From Desulfobacteraceae bacterium (GTDB taxonomy: Bacteria; Desulfobacterota; Desulfobacteria; Desulfobacterales; Desulfosalsimonadaceae): a stretch of 34,721 nt of DNA. The stretch is from the NCBI GenBank assembly GCA_021737225.1, contig JAIPEJ010000008.1, forward strand, positions 1-34,721. The letters are read 5' to 3'. Under the pieces are notes generated by a model. The model saw nothing but the letters and a program-made list of their open reading frames with translations. It searched no databases and was not told the origin of the DNA. Shown here in pieces: positions 16,343 to 25,457 of the stretch (the stretch's first letter is position 1; each line of letters begins with the position of its first letter). Position numbers and translations under genes: made by a program.

Positions 16343-16840
16343 ATGCGAATCCCGTATTTTTTGATTTCAGCAATGCTGGTGTTTGTACTTGCCGCGGCCG
16401 GGTGCGGATCGAAAATCCCGCCGGAGGTCACAGACCGGGTGAGCTGGAAAGGCGGTTTTAAAACCCTGCAGGCCGACCCGGAAGCATATGCCGGCGAGTT
16501 CGTTATCCTCGGCGGTGAGATCGTCGGCATTGAAAACCTGGCGGATTACTCCGAGATCACCGTGGTGCAATACCCCCTGGACCGGGAAAAGCGCCCCCAG
16601 CCGGAAAAGGCCTCGGCCGGCCGGTTTCTGATCCGATCCGACTCCTTTCTCGACCCCGAGATATACGAACCCGGAAAGCTGGTGACCGCTGCGGGCGAAA
16701 TCACGGGTGCCCAAAAGCGGGCCATCGGCGAATATTTGTACGAGCACCCGGTCATCCAGGGAGATCTGTGGGCGTGGGAGCCCCGCGAGACCAGCTTTCC
16801 CCGGTTTCATTTCGGCGTGGGCGTGGGCAAGACGTTTTGA
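16343..16840 (+). CDS. Slp-family-like outer-membrane lipoprotein
   Basis: Start at 16343 (MRIPYFLISAMLVFVLAAAGCGS), 165 aa; DPEAYAGEFVILGGEIVGIENLADYSEITVVQYPLD...GRFLIRSDSFLDPEIYEPGKLVTAAGEITGA, clearly paralogous to the divergent gene at 15631-16197. Confidence 0.8.
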   Translation: MRIPYFLISAMLVFVLAAAGCGSKIPPEVTDRVSWKGGFKTLQADPEAYAGEFVILGGEIVGIENLADYSEITVVQYPLDREKRPQPEKASAGRFLIRSDSFLDPEIYEPGKLVTAAGEITGAQKRAIGEYLYEHPVIQGDLWAWEPRETSFPRFHFGVGVGKTF

Positions 16841-16848
16841 AGGTTGTC

Positions 16849-17202
16849 ATGAACACCAGGAACGTTGAATTCACCCATCCGGTGTTAAACGAGCAGGTAT
16901 CTGCCATTGGCGGCCATTACGTGTTCACTCGGGAGGTGCGCGCGGTTTTTGCCGGCCGGGAGATGCTTTATTATACCGGTTATTTCGTGATGGATCGGTC
17001 CTGCTGCGGTGTTGGCGGGTGTGCTTATGCCCTGGTGGCGGGTTTTGTGCAGGACTGGCATTGCGGGTCCGCAGCCGACGGGCGCCCGGTATCCCGGGTG
17101 CGGCCGGTCACAGACAGCAAATGGCAGGCAAGTATCACGGCCGGGATCAAAAATGCAGACCCAATGATCCAGGTTTCTTTTCTGCCTGCCGAGTTCGGGT
17201 AA
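16849..17202 (+). CDS. Small protein of unknown function with Cys-rich motif
   Basis: Start at 16849, 8 bp after the upstream stop: MNTRNVEFTHPVLNEQVSAIGGHYVFTREVRAVFAGREMLYYTGYFVMDRSCCGVGGCAYALVAGFVQDWHCGS..., 117 aa. Confidence 0.65.
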   Translation: MNTRNVEFTHPVLNEQVSAIGGHYVFTREVRAVFAGREMLYYTGYFVMDRSCCGVGGCAYALVAGFVQDWHCGSAADGRPVSRVRPVTDSKWQASITAGIKNADPMIQVSFLPAEFG

Positions 17203-17248
17203 AAACCGGCTGCCGGGCGGATCCTGCACCCCCATGAACAGTTTCCCT

Positions 17249-17599
17249 TTACCACAGGCAGATCACTTTCCGGCCTTCCTCCAGCCGGGCGCCCACCTTT
17301 TCCATGTGGCGCAGGGGCGCCATTTCCCGCTCGAAATCGTCCATACTCATATCCAGATCGGCTGCCAGTTTTTCCGGCGGGGCAGGACCGTTTTTTTTCA
17401 GATAGTCGATAATGGCAGATTGTTGTTTATTTACCGTGGCACCGGAAGACGGCAGGTTCCTGGCGCTATACACGGCCCACGGATCACATGCCTTGGGCTT
17501 TGCCGCAAGATCGATGTAGCAGTCCTCGCACACGGTCTGGCCGCGGGCTTCCATGGCCTCATCTGCGTTGATTTCAGCACCGCATTTCTGGCATTTCAT
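17249..17599 (-). CDS. Small zinc-ribbon protein with C-terminal winged-helix-like part
   Basis: Likely start ATG at 17599 (MKCQKCGAEINADEAMEARGQTVCEDCYID...); two CxxC pairs; C-terminal QQSAIIDYLKKNGPAPPEKLAADLDMSMDDFEREMAPLRHMEKV. Confidence 0.7.
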   Translation of the reverse strand: MKCQKCGAEINADEAMEARGQTVCEDCYIDLAAKPKACDPWAVYSARNLPSSGATVNKQQSAIIDYLKKNGPAPPEKLAADLDMSMDDFEREMAPLRHMEKVGARLEEGRKVICLW

Positions 17600-17680
17600 T
17601 TCCAATTCCTCCGTAACTTTTCGTATTCTTTGATACACAAATAGTAAGAAGTGCCCGGAGGGAATGCAAGGCGTTGTTTC

Positions 17681-17723
17681 CGGCCCCTGTCGGCGCTGTG
17701 CGCGAGTATCCGGCAGGGGGCCG
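17681..17723 (-). terminator. GC-rich hairpin downstream of the 17740-28311 operon
   Basis: Arms CGGCCCCTGTCGG and CCGGCAGGGGGCCG, complementary with a bulge; just beyond the last stop codon; no U-tract. Confidence 0.4.
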
Positions 17724-17739
17724 TATCAGCGGAGATGGT

Positions 17740-18159
17740 TTATTTGCCTCCCATGTTCTGCATGGCCAGTGTAATGCGCTGCTGGGCCTGCTGAACTTTT
17801 GGGTCGCCCATATAAGGCATGGCTTTCATGAAGCTGCTGCCGACTTTCTGCATCACCGCTTCATGTTCTTTGGTGGTTTGCCTGAATTGTTCGGGCTGCT
17901 GGTCCGGATTTTTGAGTTCAGGATATTTTTCATTGATTTCCCGGACACGCGGGGCCATTTCCTCGAGTCCGGCGGCGTAATCGTTCATGGCCGCAGCAAC
18001 TTTATCCGCACTGTCTGCTGAATCCATGGCCGCAACATAATCGCCGGCCAGGCTGATAAAATCCTCCTGCACATCCACGGCATCGTCGTATTTTCCGCCG
18101 CATCCGAATGTGAACACAAGCAATACGCAGCATAACAGGTACATCAGGTTTTTTTTCAT
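17740..18159 (-). CDS. Small lipoprotein of unknown function (last gene of the operon)
   Basis: Likely start ATG at 18159: MKKNLMYLLCCVLLVFTFGCGGKYDDAVDVQEDFISLAGDYVAAMDSADSADKVAAAMNDYAAGLEEMAPRVREINEKYPELKNP..., lipobox FTFGCG, 139 aa. Confidence 0.75.
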   Translation of the reverse strand: MKKNLMYLLCCVLLVFTFGCGGKYDDAVDVQEDFISLAGDYVAAMDSADSADKVAAAMNDYAAGLEEMAPRVREINEKYPELKNPDQQPEQFRQTTKEHEAVMQKVGSSFMKAMPYMGDPKVQQAQQRITLAMQNMGGK

Positions 18160-18185
18160 GTTTTCTCCTTGATTTTTTGGGACCG

Positions 18186-20168
18186 TTAAAGACCCGTGGA
18201 AGATTTGATTTTTTCCAGGACGGTTTCCGAGGGGGCGCAGTAAATATAATTCCCCGCCACCGGCTGCCAGTTTTCCTGTGTGATTTTGCCCAGTTTTTTG
18301 TGATAGTAGGTTACCCGGTATGAAAGCGCGTCCCTGTCGGCATCCTGGTAGATGACCTTGTTGACCAGGGGTTCGCCCACGGCCGGGGAAAGCGCCAGGG
18401 CGCGGCTGTCGGTGTGCTGCCTGCCGAATTGGTTGTAACGCAGCTCGACAAGGGCGCGTACGATCCCCAATCTTTCCATTTCCGCCAGATCGGCTTCCGC
18501 TTCCAGGGTGCGGGGGCGCACCGGTGCGGCCAGGGTGACGGCCATGAGCTCGCCCTCGGACCACCGGGGCTCCGGGGGATAAAGATGGCCGCCCCGCAGG
18601 CTCCATTGCACGGCATAGTCATATGTCTGGGCGTCATCGCCCATGCGCGCATAGGTCAGGGTTGCGGTCTGTCCGTTGGTTTCCAGGTATTTCTGGTCAA
18701 TGGTGAGTTCATCGATAAACGGCCGCTGGTCTTTTCGGGGCACCCGGACCTGCACTGTGGCGTAATTGACCATTTCATTGAATATGTCATAGGCTTCGTT
18801 ATCAATAACAAAGCGCATCTCCCGGCGCTGGAAAAACGGATCATCCAGGTTGACTTCAGTGACCAGCTTTGGATTGTCCTTGTATTTTTCATACCAGGCC
18901 CCCACGTTGCCGGTCATGGTATAGTGTTCATACCTGGCCATGACTTTCTTCAGGTTGAGCCTCTGCGTGGATTTTGCATGCGTTTCTTTTCGCTGGAAAA
19001 CCTTGTAGCTGTAATTGTTGTGTTTTGCGGCCTGTTTTCGTCTTTCCGCAATTGCTTCTGCATCCTCATCTTCTTCGTTGTCGGATAACAGTTCCTCTGC
19101 CGCGGGTTGTCCCAGGCGGGTTTGCGTGTCAAAAAACGCTTCCAGAACGAGTTTGTGCAGCCCGCTTTCCACAATCTCCTTGTCGCTTTCCGGCACGTGC
19201 TGGTTATAATTAAAGGTCACCGCGCCGGTTTCCTGCAGGAACTTCACTGTCTGGGAGCGCTCTTCTTCAGTAAGCATGGTGCTTTTTTTGGTGCTGGTAT
19301 TCAGCGGATTGTACCATTTGGGATCCCAGTATTTGCGCGTTTCCACGGTTTTCTTCCGGTCATGGGAATATTCTGATTCGATTTCATGGAATCTGTCAAA
19401 ATCCATGACCACTTCCACATCGTATGCCGGCAGTTTGACCACGTATTTTAGATCGAAAACCACGGAAACCTGGGATGTGGGCTGCTTGAAGCTCTCTGCC
19501 AGAAGCGTGGCCCCGTAGGCGTCCAGGCGGGCGGCAACCGCTACCTGCTGACCTTCCATGACCGGGGCTTTGCCGCTGGTAATCAGCGTGGAGGTAAATT
19601 CCTCGTCTCCCAGAACAGCGGAAATTACGTTGAAACTGTTGCCCTCGGCGCCGATTTCCAGTGGAACCGCGCCTTTCAGGCGGGCGCCCTTGACCCTTTT
19701 TTGCAGCAGTGCTTCGGTTTCCTGCTGCTGGTTCTTGCTCAGCCCGTATTCAGCCAGGAAATGCAGCACCGCACCCTCGGCCCCGCCTTCTTCCTTGGTT
19801 TTATCCGTGACAAACCGGATCAGGGAGAATTTCGGCGTGCCGTCCGGATGCCTGGACACGTGCGGATTGGCCGGCAGATAGTAATAGGTCTTGCTGGTTT
19901 TTTCCGGATTGTCGACGGCTGCGGGAAAACACCGCACGGTCGTGCCGTCTTTGAGTTTTACGTCGATGTGGCGGCCGTACTGAATCCCGCCCACCTCCCG
20001 GGCGGTCTCGGATGAAGGCACCGTCACAGTCGGCCGGATCGTCAGCGGTTTGAATTTCCGGGCATGCTGGAGATTTTTCTCCTGGGTGACCCCGGCCCGG
20101 GCCGGCCCGGGGAGAGCCAGGACAATCATCGCCATGATAAATACCGCGGGCTTCCATGGTTTCTTCAT
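18186..20168 (-). CDS. Exported protein of unknown function, paralog A of the operon family
   Basis: 660 aa with signal peptide; shares YYYLPANPHVSRHPDGTPKFSLIRF, KAPVMEGQQVAVAARLDAYGATLLAESFKQPTSQVSVVFD, YKDNPKLVTEVNLDDPFFQRREMRFVID with the two neighbouring large genes. Confidence 0.85.
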   Translation of the reverse strand: MKKPWKPAVFIMAMIVLALPGPARAGVTQEKNLQHARKFKPLTIRPTVTVPSSETAREVGGIQYGRHIDVKLKDGTTVRCFPAAVDNPEKTSKTYYYLPANPHVSRHPDGTPKFSLIRFVTDKTKEEGGAEGAVLHFLAEYGLSKNQQQETEALLQKRVKGARLKGAVPLEIGAEGNSFNVISAVLGDEEFTSTLITSGKAPVMEGQQVAVAARLDAYGATLLAESFKQPTSQVSVVFDLKYVVKLPAYDVEVVMDFDRFHEIESEYSHDRKKTVETRKYWDPKWYNPLNTSTKKSTMLTEEERSQTVKFLQETGAVTFNYNQHVPESDKEIVESGLHKLVLEAFFDTQTRLGQPAAEELLSDNEEDEDAEAIAERRKQAAKHNNYSYKVFQRKETHAKSTQRLNLKKVMARYEHYTMTGNVGAWYEKYKDNPKLVTEVNLDDPFFQRREMRFVIDNEAYDIFNEMVNYATVQVRVPRKDQRPFIDELTIDQKYLETNGQTATLTYARMGDDAQTYDYAVQWSLRGGHLYPPEPRWSEGELMAVTLAAPVRPRTLEAEADLAEMERLGIVRALVELRYNQFGRQHTDSRALALSPAVGEPLVNKVIYQDADRDALSYRVTYYHKKLGKITQENWQPVAGNYIYCAPSETVLEKIKSSTGL

Positions 20169-20207
20169 TTTCTGCCTCCTTGTTTTTCTACGGCACCGGC
20201 CGCGATA

Positions 20208-21971
20208 TTATTGGCCCGGCGGTATCAGGACCAGATAGGTTTCATCCAGTTTCTGCCAGGCGCCTTTTATGGGTTTGGATCCGGACGGGTACCAGTTAAC
20301 CCGGTATTCGAGCCTCTGCCCGGGATCATGGAAAAGCACATGCCGGGAAACCGATTCCCCGTCGGTAACCCTCATTACTGCCAGGCGTTTTTTGACTTGC
20401 TGGTCGAAAACCGGATACCTGACTTCCATGGTGGCACTCCGGATGCCTGCATCTTCAAACAGGAATCGGTCCGCGTCCAGTTCCAAGTCCGTGCGCTCAA
20501 GCGGCGGGGCAATGGTGACAATGGGGTCGCTGCTTTTGTTCCATTCCCCCTCGTTTTCGGGATGCTTGATCCTGTGCTGGCCCTTGATGCTCCAGGTGGT
20601 GCGATAGCCGTAGTTCAGCCAGTTTTCGTCTTTTTCCCCGAGCCGGGCATAGCGCCAGGATTTGCTCAGTCGGCCTTCCCGGATATCTTCCCGGGTAAAT
20701 ATCAGCTCGCCGGTGGCGTCCTTGTGATCACCGTATTTTTTCAACACGGAAATCCCGGCAAAATTCATGATATCCTCAAAAACCCCTGAAAAATCACCGT
20801 CAATGCGGAAAAACACGTCCCGCTTCGCAAAGGCCGGATCAGCCAGGTTCACCACGCGGAACATTTCCGGGTTTTCCTTGAATTCCCGGTAAAGCCCGGA
20901 GATGTTTCCTGCGGTGTCCACCGGTACGCGGATCACCGCCCGGCGGTTTAAATGAATATTAAATGAGGCCCGGTTGATGTCTGTGCGCTCTTTGATCACG
21001 TACTGGTTGTCCGTGTAATACTTCTGGTTGCCGGAACTGGTAAACAACTTGGCCAGCCAGCCCTTTTTCTGGCGGCCCTTGAGCTGTCCGGATTCCACGG
21101 CTTTCTCCTTTTCCGGAATGGCGGTAAACCCGGTTTCCTGGTCAAAAATAATTTCCGTCAGCTTGGTTGTGGCCAGATCCACCAGGCTCTGCATGGCCTT
21201 GTTGGCCGCATCCTCTGGAAGGCGGTCAAAAATCTCCACGTTGATCACCCCGGTGCGGACCAGTTCATCCGTGATATCCCGGATCTGGCGCTTGGTGTAG
21301 TTTTCCTGCCGGTTGATGACCTGCGAGAAATGTTCATAAACGGTGCTGACATCCGCACTGATTTTGGCCTCAAAAGAGGGCAGGGCGGCTTCGTAATATG
21401 TGCGCAGCGCCACTGAGACATCAGAGGTGGGTTTGTTCAATGACTCCCACAGCAGTGTCGCCCCGTGGGGCGACAGGGTGGCGGCAATCGCGGCCTTTGA
21501 GCCCGGTGTGACCGGTGCGCGGCCGCTGCTGATCAGACTGCGGGTAAATCCCTCGTTTGAGAGCGTGCCCGAAATAATGGAAAAGCTGCCTTCTTCCTCC
21601 TGGTTCAGTGGTACCGGACCGGCCAGCCGGGCTTTGCCGTTTTTCTGTTTCAGGGCTTTTTCAAGCGCAGCGCGCTCATCTGCAGGCATGGAAAAGCTCA
21701 CCAGCATGTGCAGCAGCCCGCCGCTGGTATCTCCTTGCGGATCGATAAACTTCACCAGGGAGATTTCCAGGGCGCCGTCTTTTTTTTCAGATACCCTGGG
21801 CACAGTGGGCAGGTAGTAATACACATCCGGATCCCCGGCATCCTGGAGCAATAAAACCCCGTTTATTTCCATCTGCCCGGCCTCGTAATTGACCAGCCCC
21901 CATGCCGGTGGCACGGCCGCAACAAGAAAAAAGCAGATCGCCGCAATTGCGAGTCTTTTGAAATCCGCCAT
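20208..21971 (-). CDS. Exported protein of unknown function, paralog B of the operon family
   Basis: 587 aa with signal peptide; YYYLPTVPRVSEKKDGALEISLVKF, RAPVTPGSKAAIAATLSPHGATLLWESLNKPTSDVSVAL, FKENPEMFRVVNLADPAFAKRDVFFRIDG. Confidence 0.85.
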   Translation of the reverse strand: MADFKRLAIAAICFFLVAAVPPAWGLVNYEAGQMEINGVLLLQDAGDPDVYYYLPTVPRVSEKKDGALEISLVKFIDPQGDTSGGLLHMLVSFSMPADERAALEKALKQKNGKARLAGPVPLNQEEEGSFSIISGTLSNEGFTRSLISSGRAPVTPGSKAAIAATLSPHGATLLWESLNKPTSDVSVALRTYYEAALPSFEAKISADVSTVYEHFSQVINRQENYTKRQIRDITDELVRTGVINVEIFDRLPEDAANKAMQSLVDLATTKLTEIIFDQETGFTAIPEKEKAVESGQLKGRQKKGWLAKLFTSSGNQKYYTDNQYVIKERTDINRASFNIHLNRRAVIRVPVDTAGNISGLYREFKENPEMFRVVNLADPAFAKRDVFFRIDGDFSGVFEDIMNFAGISVLKKYGDHKDATGELIFTREDIREGRLSKSWRYARLGEKDENWLNYGYRTTWSIKGQHRIKHPENEGEWNKSSDPIVTIAPPLERTDLELDADRFLFEDAGIRSATMEVRYPVFDQQVKKRLAVMRVTDGESVSRHVLFHDPGQRLEYRVNWYPSGSKPIKGAWQKLDETYLVLIPPGQ

Positions 21972-21974
21972 TTT

Positions 21975-24380
21975 TTAGACCCCTCCCCCGGGAAGCTCGT
22001 CCCAGTAGATGATATCCCCTTCCAGCTTTTTTTCTGCCGAGGAGATTTTCCGGTTTTCTGTCAGATACCAGGTGATGTTCACCCGGGTCTCCGGGTTGTC
22101 CGGATCCTCCGGAATGTCTAAGACCAGGGAAGGCGCCGGGCCTTTATTCCGTATGGTGGCCTGCCGGGTGACATAATGATCTTTGATCCGGCATTTCACC
22201 GTGATGACGCCATGACGCACATCCGCCCCTGTCAGGCGGCTGCCGTCGCCCTCAATGGAAATCGTCCTGTAGTGATGGGGCGGTGCCAGCGCCAGCATGG
22301 GCGCGTCGGTGGCTTTCCACGGCGTCCGGATCTGCATTCCGCCGTGGAAGGACCAGATGGCCTGGTATTGGTAATCCAGCCAGGCACTGCGATCAGCGTC
22401 GTTTTTCCACCCGTAGGTCATGGAGAAATGGTTGCCGGATTCCGTAAATGTCTCGGGCGTAATCACGACTTCTGCGGTTGTCACATCGCCGGCCTGGTGG
22501 CGTTTTTTCATTTTCACGGTGACAAAGTTCATGTACCGGGTAAATGTGGCCGCATCCTGGCCGTCTAAGGTCACCCGGATTTCGCGCTGTTTGAAAACCG
22601 GATCGTCAATGGTCACAGCGCGAAACACCCGGGGGTCGTTGCCGTATTTCCGATAAATCGGCCCGATGTTTTCGGCCATGGCAAAGGCCTGGTTTTCCGT
22701 GCGGTAGTGGTTCATGTGATAGACCATTTTCCCGGAGCGCTTGATCCGCTTCATCTGATAGGAGGCCACCAGGGAAAATCCCGGAAATCCGTTTGAACGG
22801 TTCTTTTGGGCGGCCGTGGCTTTTTTGCTTTTGTTTTCGGACTTTTTAGATTTGGCGTTCCCTGCTTTCGCCTCTTCGCTCGGGCCGGATGCAGATTTTT
22901 TCATCGCCGGATTTGGACTGCCGGCATTTTTGTCTGCATCCGCCACGCTTTTTTCTTTTGCGGAAGAGCCGGGCTTTGAGGAGGCGCCGGAAGAGCTGTC
23001 AGACTGGACTTTTTCCGGCTTTTGTTCCGGGGATTCAACAGAGGGAATGGTTTCTATGGCTTCCTCTACTGCAGAGCTTTCTGTTTTTGCTTCCAGACGC
23101 TTGCCAAGCATCCGGATGCGGCCGTTGACCTCCTTGGCGCGGCTACCCGTGGGATTGTGCTTTTCCCGGTATTCTTTATAGGTTTCCAGGGCGGCCCGGG
23201 TATCCTCAACTTTGAATCCGCCTTTTCGTGCCTTTTCGTAGCGCTCTCTGGCCAGGTTATAGGCATAGCCGGGGTCTATCTCGAAAGCTGCTTCTTCCAT
23301 GGCCGTTATTTCCGCATGGGTTTTCTCTGAGAGCGTTCCGGATTCTGCATAGGCCCGCGGAAAAAGGGTGCTTAAAACAGTGTTCCAGATATTGCTGTCC
23401 ACGCCTGCGTTTTTCTTGGATGTCTTTTTGCCTGAGCCGCTGTCTTTGGCACCTGCAGCGTTTTTCAGAAGTTTTACCGCCTGGTTTAAGCTCCCGTAAC
23501 TGTCCTTGTCTTCAGAGGCCCGGGCCAGGGCGTCTGCAGGCGCCGGGTCAAACATTACCTTGAGCAGTTTTTCATTTGCGCTCTGCAGGATTTTGTCCAT
23601 GTTTGCGTTTTCGCCCTTTGTGGTGATCTTAACGGCGCCTGTCTGGCGCAGTTCCTGAAATAGAAGATCCACATCCGCACCGAACCAAGCATACTTGAAG
23701 CCTGCCTTTAGGCTGTCGTGCTTGCTGACCCGTTTCCAGTCCGCCTCCAGGGTGGCCTCATAGGGCTCCCGGATTCCTGCGAACTCCATGTCAAACACCA
23801 GGGAGATATCCGGCGTGTCGCTTTGGAAGCTTTCCCACAAAAGCTCTGCACCTTCCCGGGTCAGGGCCATGGACACGGCGGCTTTCTGTCCTTCCATCAA
23901 GGGGGCTTTGCCCACGGCCACCGTGCGCGTGGTCCGGTCCTGTCCTTGCTGAAACGAAGTAATCAGGGCAAAGCTGCCTTTGCGATAAGCCACCGGACCG
24001 ACCAGGCTTGCCTCGGGGTGCCGCTGTTGCAGATCCTTTTCGGCCTGCCGGACCCGGTCCCGGGAGACCCCGTAAGTCACCAGGAAATGCACAATGCCGC
24101 CGCCCCTGGCGCGTCCCGTACCGGCCTTGCCGGTTTCATGCGTCCGTGCGTACTTGAGAAACGAAAACTGGGGTCTGCCGTTTTTATAGGCGAGCCCGGG
24201 CTGGTCCGGCAGATAGTAGAATCGATCCGGTGCCTTTGCGTCGGGATAGCAGATCAGGTCCGCACATTTTTCCATTTGATCCAGCAGGATTTCCTGTGCC
24301 GCTGCCGGGCCGGCCATGATCCCCGCAAACAGGAAAAAAACCGGCAATGCCGTCAAAAGCAGTTTTCGGAAAACAGACAC
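21975..24380 (-). CDS. Exported protein of unknown function, paralog C of the operon family with a long Ser/Lys/Glu-rich linker
   Basis: 801 aa with signal peptide; FYYLPDQPGLAYKNGRPQFSFLKY, KAPLMEGQKAAVSMALTREGAELLWESFQSDTPDISLVFD, YGNDPRVFRAVTIDDPVFKQREIRVTLDG. Confidence 0.85.
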   Translation of the reverse strand: MSVFRKLLLTALPVFFLFAGIMAGPAAAQEILLDQMEKCADLICYPDAKAPDRFYYLPDQPGLAYKNGRPQFSFLKYARTHETGKAGTGRARGGGIVHFLVTYGVSRDRVRQAEKDLQQRHPEASLVGPVAYRKGSFALITSFQQGQDRTTRTVAVGKAPLMEGQKAAVSMALTREGAELLWESFQSDTPDISLVFDMEFAGIREPYEATLEADWKRVSKHDSLKAGFKYAWFGADVDLLFQELRQTGAVKITTKGENANMDKILQSANEKLLKVMFDPAPADALARASEDKDSYGSLNQAVKLLKNAAGAKDSGSGKKTSKKNAGVDSNIWNTVLSTLFPRAYAESGTLSEKTHAEITAMEEAAFEIDPGYAYNLARERYEKARKGGFKVEDTRAALETYKEYREKHNPTGSRAKEVNGRIRMLGKRLEAKTESSAVEEAIETIPSVESPEQKPEKVQSDSSSGASSKPGSSAKEKSVADADKNAGSPNPAMKKSASGPSEEAKAGNAKSKKSENKSKKATAAQKNRSNGFPGFSLVASYQMKRIKRSGKMVYHMNHYRTENQAFAMAENIGPIYRKYGNDPRVFRAVTIDDPVFKQREIRVTLDGQDAATFTRYMNFVTVKMKKRHQAGDVTTAEVVITPETFTESGNHFSMTYGWKNDADRSAWLDYQYQAIWSFHGGMQIRTPWKATDAPMLALAPPHHYRTISIEGDGSRLTGADVRHGVITVKCRIKDHYVTRQATIRNKGPAPSLVLDIPEDPDNPETRVNITWYLTENRKISSAEKKLEGDIIYWDELPGGGV

Positions 24381-24404
24381 TTTACACGCCTCCTTTCTTA
24401 CAAA

Positions 24405-25442
24405 TCATGGATGCTCAGCTGCCTGACCGGTTTTTCCGGCCCTATCCGCCGTATTTTCATAGGCGGTGATATCCAGCAGGGCTTCCCCGCTTTTTTTTTG
24501 CCACCTGCCGGTTTTCTTGCTGCCGTCTTTGTAAATCCGGGAAATCCGGTATCGGTAAGGCCGGTCCAGGTCTTTGGCCAGCTTGAACTCGATGCGGCGG
24601 CGGTAGTCGCCGTTTTTCCGGAATGTCAGTGTTTCCACCAGGTCCCTGCCGGCCGTGGGGATGGCCACTTCAACGATCTTTGCGTACAGGTTTTCTTCCA
24701 GGTTTTCCAGAAAGTCAAAGCAGAAAACATCCAGGCCGGTATATCCCACTTTCATCCGCGCGCCGAGATCCATGCGCCGGAAATGGGCCGGATGGGCGTT
24801 CATGTCCATTTCAACCGGGACGACCCAGGTTTGCGCGGTGAAAGCAGGCTCCCATTGATCCCCGGTTTTGCGCACGCCCGCAAGGGTCTCATCAATGGCC
24901 AGGCTCACCTGGGTCTGACCGGCTGTGACGGCATCCCACAGAATTTCAGCGAGCCGCGCATTCAGGGGCAGTACTAGGGTGCCGCCTTTCCACCGGGTGG
25001 AATAGGACCGGGAGTCCTGCGCGTCTGCAAACATCAGGGAGATCCGGGTTTCCGAAATCGGCATGGTACTCGTTTTGGGCGAACCGATACCCCTGGTGCG
25101 GAGTTCTTTGCGGATTTTTGTTGAAATTTCGGATTTGCGCGGGCGGTCAATGCCGAATGTGAGAACCCCTCGCACCCAAAAGTCGCCTGAATCGCTCGTG
25201 CCTTTGCGTCCAAGGTAGCGGTACAGGGCCAGTCCGTAGTCCGGCGTACCGTCGGCCCGTTTGTCCAGCAGGGGCTGGGCCGGCATCATATACCATTTGG
25301 AAGGATTCTCGTGATCCCGGTATATCCGCACGCCTGCGATGTCTGTAAAGTGATCCAGATCGGGCGCGGCCCGGCAGACAGCGCCGCCGCACAGCACCAG
25401 GATGGCCGACAGCAGCAGATATTTCATGGGTGGCGTTTTCAC
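24405..25442 (-). CDS. Exported protein of unknown function, shorter relative D of the operon family
   Basis: 345 aa with signal peptide; WYMMPAQPLLDKRADGTPDYGLALY, LVLPLNARLAEILWDAVTAGQTQVSLAID, C-terminal YRYRISRIYKDGSKKTGRWQKKSGEALLDIT. Confidence 0.82.
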   Translation of the reverse strand: MKTPPMKYLLLSAILVLCGGAVCRAAPDLDHFTDIAGVRIYRDHENPSKWYMMPAQPLLDKRADGTPDYGLALYRYLGRKGTSDSGDFWVRGVLTFGIDRPRKSEISTKIRKELRTRGIGSPKTSTMPISETRISLMFADAQDSRSYSTRWKGGTLVLPLNARLAEILWDAVTAGQTQVSLAIDETLAGVRKTGDQWEPAFTAQTWVVPVEMDMNAHPAHFRRMDLGARMKVGYTGLDVFCFDFLENLEENLYAKIVEVAIPTAGRDLVETLTFRKNGDYRRRIEFKLAKDLDRPYRYRISRIYKDGSKKTGRWQKKSGEALLDITAYENTADRAGKTGQAAEHP

Positions 25443-25457
25443 ATTTCCGTCTCCGCG

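Noticed and set aside
18186-25442. Many plus-strand and alternative-frame ORFs antisense to the exported-protein operon (for example 23718..24977, 419 aa)
   Set aside because: They lie opposite genes with clear signal peptides and paralog conservation; their translations are typical GC-rich antisense reading with no recognisable domains.
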